DNA of 64,000 nucleotides from Aphrocallistes beatrix (lineage: Eukaryota > Porifera > Hexactinellida > Sceptrulophora > Aphrocallistidae): contig OY725489.1 in NCBI GenBank assembly GCA_963281255.1, forward strand, positions 5,022,001 to 5,086,000, in the 5' to 3' direction. How positions within the stretch are numbered: the stretch's first letter is position 1; the number at the start of each line of letters is the position of its first letter. The notes beneath the pieces are model-generated. The model did no database searches, was not told the origin of the DNA, and was given only the letters and a program-made list of their open reading frames with translations. This document shows, in pieces, positions 56,460-64,000 of the stretch. The translations under genes and the position numbers were made by a program.

Positions 56460-57008
56460 GAGATTCTTAAATAATAAGTGTACTACATGGAATGGAATGC
56501 TAAGTTTTTAAATATATCACGTGATGACGTAGCATTTTTCGAAAATCCTAACTTGAAAACTAAAAGTCATAGACTCTTCCTAATATACTTTTTAGAAGCT
56601 CTTTATTCATTCTAAACCGATGAATTATACTTTGTAGTGCTAAGAATATGAATTATATTCCCCAATTGGTTCAATATATTCGGGGTTAGAGGCCTCAAGG
56701 TAATTTGTGAATTTTCAGTTTAATTTTGCTATTTTCACCAAAATCTGTTGGAATACATCTAATTCATTAGTATACATGCGAAAAAATGCCCATGGAGGAG
56801 GGCTTACCATTAAGATGTGCTAGGGAAAAGCCGAAAAAAAACGACTTTGAGACGCTGTCACTCAAAAACTAGAAATGCGAACCAACGACTGTTTGGCATG
56901 TCTCAATATTTTTTAACTGCACTACCTGCCCACGCTTAACATCTTATATATCTCTATTTTTGATATATGCTGTAAGCCAAACCTATGGATTTTTCACGGG
57001 CGGTATCC
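56460..57008 (-). mobile_element. TTAA-type non-coding element, arm 1
   Basis: Inverse copy of parts of 59344-60303, ending GGGCGGTATCC before TTAA (57009-57012). Its other end was not found; weaker similarity seems to continue to about 56340. Confidence 0.75.
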
Positions 57009-57069
57009 TTAAGCGTTGTCGACTGTATATATAAACAAATGAATATTAATCGTGTTTTAATAGTAAGGA

Positions 57070-57700
57070 TATATAGTAGTCCCTTTGAACATGATTTTTG
57101 GGGTTGCCTTTAGTATATTTCAGTTCTGAACAAATTTAGATACAAATTGATGCCACCATCGAATTCTACGCAACAACTAACATATAGATTGACTTCTCAG
57201 TATTCTAGTTTTAGGCTGAGGGAATAATGTGTTTTGCGGTTTACTACTACCACTTTTGTCCCACTTTTTAAGTATCGAAAATTAACCTAAAATCCACCAA
57301 TGGCATAATATTTTTCAACGCGAGCAATGCTATTGAACACCTCCCTTTTACTTTTTCACATTGGTTCTTAATTATTTAAACTTTTAATGACCTTATTCTA
57401 CGATTTTCACAACTTTTATTCCCCAAATTTAGTTTTAAGCCATTTCAATGGGAAGATTCCAACTTTTCGCCACTACCCTAAACCGATGCACAAAAGTATA
57501 ATGTTGGAACAACAATAATTGTCCTTTTAGATAAATCAATCAAAAATAATTACACCAGTGGAAAGAAGAGAGTTGGTGTATTTCAATTAAAGTTAAAATT
57601 TTGACAAAATGAGCTAGCAGTGACACATCAAATTTGGTCTCAGTTTTTAGTGCAGGGAGATGCCCTTATGGCATGGACGGAGTATCTCGTCCATCCGTCC
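57070..57700. other. No gene recognised
   Basis: AT-rich sequence leading into the microsatellite. GGACGGAGTATCTCGTCCAT just before it is a small palindrome. Confidence 0.4.
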
Positions 57701-58690
<990 letters not shown>

Positions 58691-58834
58691 ACGCGCGCTA
58701 TCTAACAAGCCAATTTTTACCAAATTTCGCATGCAGGCTCTATTTATGGTGTAGATGTGCACTGTCCACATTTTTTCGCAAAATATCAAGGTTTTTGTAA
58801 GTATATATTCATATTTTAACACCTCCACTGCACA

Positions 58835-59340
58835 AGCGTCGTTTAAAGATATAAGCAAGATCTCAACGACTAATGTAGGGTATTTCACCATGTAGGATCT
58901 GCTTTTCGCGCTTTGAATGCAATACCATAAATATTGTAGGAGTTATTAACATATTGATATATACATATTTTCACACCTTTTAAAAATCTTATTTTGAGCT
59001 AGATGCGAGTTCTCAAAGGCTAATATATAGGATATTTAAATATGTAGATTCCGAATTTCACACTGAAAGTGGTAATCTAAGTATTTCATGAGTTTCTAAC
59101 ATATGTGTATACACATATTTTCACATCTTTTGAAAAAATCTTATTTTGAGTTAGATGCGAGTTCTCAAAGGCTAATATATAGGATATTTAAATATGTAGA
59201 TTCCGATTTTCACAATTGAAAGTAGTAATCGAAGTATTTTATGTCTTAACCGAGTTCTACCGTATGCATATTTTCAAACCTTTTGAAAAAATCTTATTTT
59301 AAGCTGAAAGCTTGCTCTCAACGGCTAATATAGGATATTT
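58835..59340. repeat. Tandem repeat of about 145 bp
   Basis: Three to four diverged units, each with AATCTTATTTTGAGCTAGA, GCGAGTTCTCAAAGGCTAAT, GGATATTTAAATATGTAG and CATATTTTCACACCTTTT. The last unit is interrupted at TTAA by the element 59344-61244 and resumes at 61249 (AGTAGATTCCAAATTTCAC). Confidence 0.85.
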
Positions 59341-59343
59341 TAA

Positions 59344-61244
59344 GGATACCGCCCGTGAAAAATCCATAGGTTTGGCTTACAGCATATATCAAGAATAGAG
59401 ATATATAAGATGTTAAGCGTGGGCAGGTAGTGCAATTAAAAAATATTGAGACATGCCAAACAGTTTTTGGTTCGCATTTCTAGTTTTTGAGTTACAGCGT
59501 CTCAAAGTCGGTTTTTTCCGTTTTTCCCTAGCACATCTTAATGGTAAGCCCTCCTCCACTCTGTGATTTTTTTGAAACACATGTTTGGATCAAATGCTTC
59601 TAAAATTTATTCATATATAGTCTATAAAATTTGCTATCGCATTGAACCAAAAGAAAGTTAAAATAACCAAAATTGTTAATTTTATGTGTTTGAAAAAAAA
59701 TAGCCAAAAAACGGCGAAAAAGCCCGATTTTCTTTGGAAATCAGCAATAAAATCACAAATTTATAAGATATCGATAGTCGAGTGGTCCTACGCTCATCGC
59801 CTAATGATATGGAACAACTCCTGAAATTTTCAAACCTCTATCTCAAAGTAATTTTGAGTTAAAATTTTTGAATTGTAAAGTCCCGAGATATAGGGATTTG
59901 AAGTTTTAACGTTAAGAACGATGTAAACTGAGCTATAAACGATAAATAAAAGCATCCATGGGCATTTAATCGCATGTATACTAATGAATTAGATGTATTC
60001 CAGCAAATTTTGGTGAAAATAGCAAAATTATACTGAAAATTCACAAATTACCTTGAGGCCTCTAACCCCGAATATATTGAACCAATTGGGGAATATAATT
60101 CATATTCCTAGCACTACAAAGTATAATTCATCGGTTTAGAATGAATAAAGAGCTTCTAAAAAGTATATTAGGAAGTTAGAGCGAGAGTCTACGACTTTTA
60201 GTTTTCAAGCTAGGATTTTCGAAAAATGCTACTTCATCACGTGATAAAATTTTTAAAAAACTTAGCATTCCATTCCATGTAGTACACTTATTATTTAAGA
60301 ATCAGATATATACCGTCTTGAAAAGTATTTTAGGAATTGAGAGCTACGAATTTGGGTATATATTTCCCGAGATATGGAGGAATCTGTTTTTGGACCAGAA
60401 ACGGGGGGCTTTGACCGAATTTTTGAGATAAATGCTTTGAACTTCCAACATAATCATGTTGAGTGCTTCAAAATTTCTGTATACATTGCTAGTGACTATT
60501 GCATTGTTTTTTGAGTATAATAGCTACTTTGGGAACTTATTTCATGACAAGATTCGCCATTTTCTAATATATTCAAAGTTCTCCATATAATTTGTGTTAC
60601 AATAAAATCGATGACAAGTCAAGAAATATTGACTTTTTGACAAAGAGGAACCTATATATTATCATAGATATCCTTTCATTTAAGATTATAATAGATTACA
60701 TATCATCAATAGTTTTTAAGCATTGACATCGAGCACTTTCGGGGCCATTGAGACGTTTGATGTCCGAACTTTACATACAATATACTATAACTTACGAACT
60801 AATGGTCGGATCTGAACAAATTTTTAAAAAAAATGTTCAGAATTCTTTTCTATACACAATAGCTAATATCACAACGGCCATTTCCCAAACATTTTAGAAA
60901 TGAAGTCCCTCATAAAGATATTTTTGATTGGATTTTAAGTGCCTCTTTTTCTAATTTCATCTGTTTTATAATATTTAAAGGGGCCAAAACCATTTTGAGG
61001 TTCATATAATTGAAAAAATATCAGATAAGTTAGATAATAATTGATGAATGCGCCGCAAAACCACGAATAACTTTCCGATTTTTAGTACGACTGAGCTTTA
61101 GGTTCTAAGTTCTAGAATATCAAAATAAATACCGTCCAACATGTACGATTAGATGGTAGACTACTCAGTAATCCGATGGAATTAATAATAAAAAATTTCA
61201 CCATTTTTTTTTATGTCAGGCGATGTTTTTCGAGGGCGGTATCC
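59344..61244 (+). mobile_element. 1.9-kb TTAA-flanked non-coding element
   Basis: Inverted ends GGATACCGCCC with TTAA at 59340-59343 and 61245-61248. The target is known: it splits a unit of the 145-bp tandem repeat. No coding region was recognised. The inverse copy of its first 0.96 kb lies at 56460-57008 (with deletions). piggyBac or Kolobok superfamily by duplication only. Confidence 0.85.
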
Positions 61245-61471
61245 TTAATAAGTAGATTCCAAATTTCACACTTAGATTGCCCTAAAATGAATATTTTCAG
61301 ATGTAATCAGATGTTCACATTTCATGTTCTTTCGATTCACTTCCTGGAGCTGCACTATCGACATTTTTAGTTAATAGTAACTCATGAAATATTGACGATA
61401 CAAACTTTCCCTCTAAACTACGTTTATTCCAGCCTTGGTGTGTTCTGTGCATCCCATTCAAAATTTAAATA

Positions 61472-62182
61472 CAGGTAAACCTCCCAAAGCGGCACCTCCG
61501 AGTAGCGTCAACTCTCCGAGAAGCGGCATCATTCCATTCCACCGATTGATTTTTCTATACTAATAGTACTTCTTCAACCTCTGAGTAACGAACGGCACCT
61601 CTTATGTGATTGTAGGAAATTAGGTTATTAGAGGAGTAAGTCTGAAGAAAGGGCATCCACAATTTCCTTCATTTTATCTATGCAAATCTTGGGTCCATAC
61701 AGATAATAGACACACGAAATCTCTAGACCAAAACCTGCTCCTCGGTTTATTGGTTTAGATTTAACCTCAGCAAAGGCTTTGTTTATGTCTCTCTTCAAAA
61801 TTGTGAAATTCATGGTGCTAGATTATAAGGGACATGGCCTACAACCAGGCCGTCTTTCATAACTGATACTGCATACTTATCTTTAATATTGTCTGGCTCC
61901 CGGATTAAGTTCAAACGTTCTCCTTCCTCTGGAGTCCAAATATCCATATAAGCATGGTAACCTCTCACAAATGATTAGAGAAAAACGTCTTTATAACCAA
62001 TTTAGATTCATATAACCTACGTTCTTATAACCGATTACTACTGTATTAGTATCAATATATGCTATTTTAGCTTTTGAATGATATATTAAGGGTGTATACG
62101 AGCAACCTCTGAGTAGCGGTAACCTCCGAGAAGCGGCACAAAATCATTCTCCCGATGGGTACCGCTTTGGGAGGTTTACCTG
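61472..62182. mobile_element. 711-bp pogo-like element
   Basis: Inverted ends CAGGTAAACCTCCCAAAGCG with TA on both sides (61470-61471, 62183-62184). Subterminal CTCCGAGNAGCGGCA motifs lie near both ends. A 61-residue frame on the minus strand (61628-61813, with INRGAGFGLEIS) may be a remnant of coding sequence but was not identified. Confidence 0.88.
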
Positions 62183-62184
62183 TA

Positions 62185-62546
62185 TTGATTTTTGAACGAA
62201 TTATTAAAATAATGTGATAAACATATTAGTAGCAATCTTAGCCCACCAGGTTAGATGATTCCATAATTGAAATTGTATTCATCCATAGTATTGATGAAGT
62301 AGATACATTTTGTTTGTTTCAGTTAATAAATCTCCTTGGTTAGTAAATATACGTACATGTTGACTTGAATAGCATTTATCTTCAGAATTTCACAATTCAG
62401 TATTGTCGAGATCTACGTATATTCCCCTTATAACACATTTTTAGGATTTTAATATTCCAGTTTGCTTAGTTTACTTCTGAAGTTAATTTTACAGATTCTT
62501 GGTCCAGATTATCGCTAGCTGGAACTTCTATCAATTGCTGCTGATA
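62185..62546. other. No gene recognised
   Basis: AT-rich spacer; nothing supported. Confidence 0.4.
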
Positions 62547-62548
62547 TA

Positions 62549-64000
62549 CACTACCCTACCAAAAGTCTTCGTACACTACCAAATACAACAACTATAAGTA
62601 TAGTTAGTATTCATTTTTAATAATCCTTCTTCATTTTACTAGTTCAGTTTAGCATATGATTCACTATTAATCCATTTATCAAAAATACTTACGCACAAAC
62701 TTAATACACTGTCAAATAAAGTTTCAAAGATCAATTCATATCGAGATAAGTAAAGAATGACAAATACCATAATGGAATAAGCCAGAATATATATGAGTAA
62801 CAATAGTAAATATGGAAATACAAACTACTCGGAACTAAGTATTAAGTGTGTCATGGAATAAATCTATAATACCATGTTGAATTTAGTAACAAGTGGAATT
62901 TCTAATCTTCTAATCTGTAGTTTTAGTATTTAGTTTGAAGCCCTTTTGCTTTTTCTAACGCAGACAACCTCTTTGGCATTCCTTTTACTAATGTTAGCAG
63001 TATTTATTTGGGTATTTCTGATTTCAGTTCTTGAAGATTGGATGGCAATTTTTTTCTGTTGTTTATTTGTCTTTGGATCACATCCCAGATATTTTCTATA
63101 TGACTTAGGTCCGGGCTTTGAGCTGGCCATTGAAATAATTTTTTTGAGCAAACCAACTTCGCGTTATTCCTGAAACATGTGGCAGTGCATTGTCCTGTTG
63201 AAATACTAATTTGGGGTGATTCTCTAGAATATTCAAGTAGAAAGTAGAATGAAATGGTTTCAAAATATTTGTGATATAAGACGAGGAATTCATTGTGTTA
63301 GTAATTGGATAACAAGGTCCAAGGGTATCGCCGAAAAAACATGCCCAAACCATGACTGAACCACCTCCCCATTTAACAGTTGTCCTAATGCATTCATTTA
63401 TGAACCTTTCTTTTTGTTGTCGCCACACCCTTACCCTTTCATCTGAGTGGAATAATTTAAACCGACGCTCATCGAACCAAATAACATTATGCCACTCATC
63501 TGCGCCCCAATTTTTATACTTGTGAAAGAAAGCTAACCTTTTTAGACGATTCTTTTCGGAAATGAATGGTTTTCTCGCAGGTATTCGTGAAGAGAATCCG
63601 ATATCGTGCAGTCTTCTTCGAACTGTGTTTATAGAAACGTTCGTTCCGATGGCATTCCTGAACTCAGAAGTGATATTTCGTAATGTGGACCACCGACTCT
63701 TACGAACTATTCTTTTAAGATTTCTGATGCCTCTCAAACTGACCAATTTGGGTCGTCCAGAACGCATTTTATTGTTTATAGTATTACCAAATTTCCATCG
63801 ATTTATAATCGACTGCACAGTCGAATGCGGTAGAGAAAGAAGGGACCCAATTTTTTGAAGTGAAGTTCCGCCTCTATGAAGGCCAATTGCCTGTGATCTT
63901 ACTTCAGAAGAAATTTCTCTCCTTTTAGGCATCAAAAAAGTTGACAATACAAATAAATACTGTATGGAAAGTGAAAGAAAATAAATAAACAAAATTTGGT
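62549..64000 (-). mobile_element. Tc1-like transposon, extends past window edge
   Basis: The left end CACTACCCTACCAAAAGTC follows TA (62547-62548). The transposase reads towards this end. The other terminus would lie beyond 64000. About 390 bases between the end and the gene are non-coding. Confidence 0.8.
63060..63932 (-). pseudogene. Tc1 transposase, frameshifted
   Basis: The start was placed at the ATG giving MPKRREISSEVRSQAIGLH (63932) because the usual Tc1 N-terminus begins there; the frame is open further upstream. Residues 1-110 form the two helix-turn-helix parts (SLQKIGSLLSLPHSTVQSII, then NTVRRRLHDIGF with the KPF motif). The DDE core shows VIWFDERRFKLF (first Asp) and LVFQQDNALPHVS (second Asp). 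A shift near 63130 moves into the frame WPAQSPDLSHIENIWDVIQ, which carries the final Glu, so the copy is DD34E type. GGGSVMVW is the conserved glycine-rich box. Apart from the one shift the domain is intact, making this one of the younger copies. It cuts and pastes at TA. Confidence 0.92.

Larger units (their letters stand above)
55185..57069 (-). mobile_element. Diverged Helitron-like copy (H10), split
   Basis: 55185-55290 retains the CAGCCTTCTAA, CAATGACGTCACAAT and GAACTCAATGGAACCATA blocks of the family. A 5' terminus (TCCTTACTATTAAAACACG, reversed) closes it at 57069. Non-Helitron sequence, including a TTAA-type element end (57008), lies between. Confidence 0.6.

Overview
The window is a eukaryotic, almost certainly invertebrate metazoan, AT-rich stretch made nearly entirely of transposable elements (TEs) and repeats. 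I found no convincing host gene. The kingdom call rests on spliceosomal GT-AG introns inside element genes, animal-type THAP/P, piggyBac, Tc1, hAT (Buster/ZBED5-like), Ginger and Ty3 families, long microsatellites, and a 200-base N gap (11813-12012). The species cannot be named from the sequence.

Layout. 0.4-2.6 kb: repeat R1 and one arm of a fold-back family. 2.6-6.1 kb: a 42-bp palindromic minisatellite, then a Ty3/gypsy relic. 6.4-10.1 kb: a Helitron-like fragment and a P-element-like relic with two recognisable introns, interrupted by a hAT element with 8-bp target duplication. 11-16 kb: minisatellite, piggyBac fragment, a complete fold-back element with 7-bp target duplication, and nested pogo-like elements. 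16.4-22.7 kb: Helitron-like copies carrying hAT, mariner-like, RAG1/Transib-like and Tc1-like insertions. 22.7-26.6 kb: hAT, piggyBac N-terminal exon, and a second Ty3 relic broken by a 122-bp MITE and a minisatellite element. 27.4-35.8 kb: an intron-bearing Ulp1 protease + PHD gene relic, and a KDZ-type relic on the other strand split by a mariner-like element that itself holds a hAT element and a 4.1-kb Ginger element with an OTU domain. 36.6-40.9 kb: a P-like element with THAP transposase, inserted in the middle of a roughly 76-bp hAT MITE. 41-44 kb: Helitron-like copies and a hAT transposase relic. 44.3-49.9 kb: minisatellite and a fold-back copy split by a TTAA-flanked Mutator/Kolobok-like element. 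50.9-54.3 kb: an inverted R1 copy and a second, nearly intact transposase of that type, with a PHD exon. 55-64 kb: TTAA-flanked non-coding elements, a 1-kb GTAT/GTCT microsatellite, a pogo-like element and a Tc1 element running off the edge.

Most boundaries were set by matching terminal repeats to target-site duplications or to an uninterrupted copy of the host repeat in the same window, so insertion order can be read. The best candidates for further work are the RAG1/Transib-like relic with CACARTG ends but 8-bp duplications, the P-like/fold-back family sharing ends and 7-bp duplications, the Helitron-like family carrying repeated TGACGTCA and TGAGTCA sites, the KDZ/Ulp1/PHD composite, and a structured RNA-like hairpin at 46.2 kb. 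All transposase genes seen are broken, so present activity would depend on copies elsewhere.
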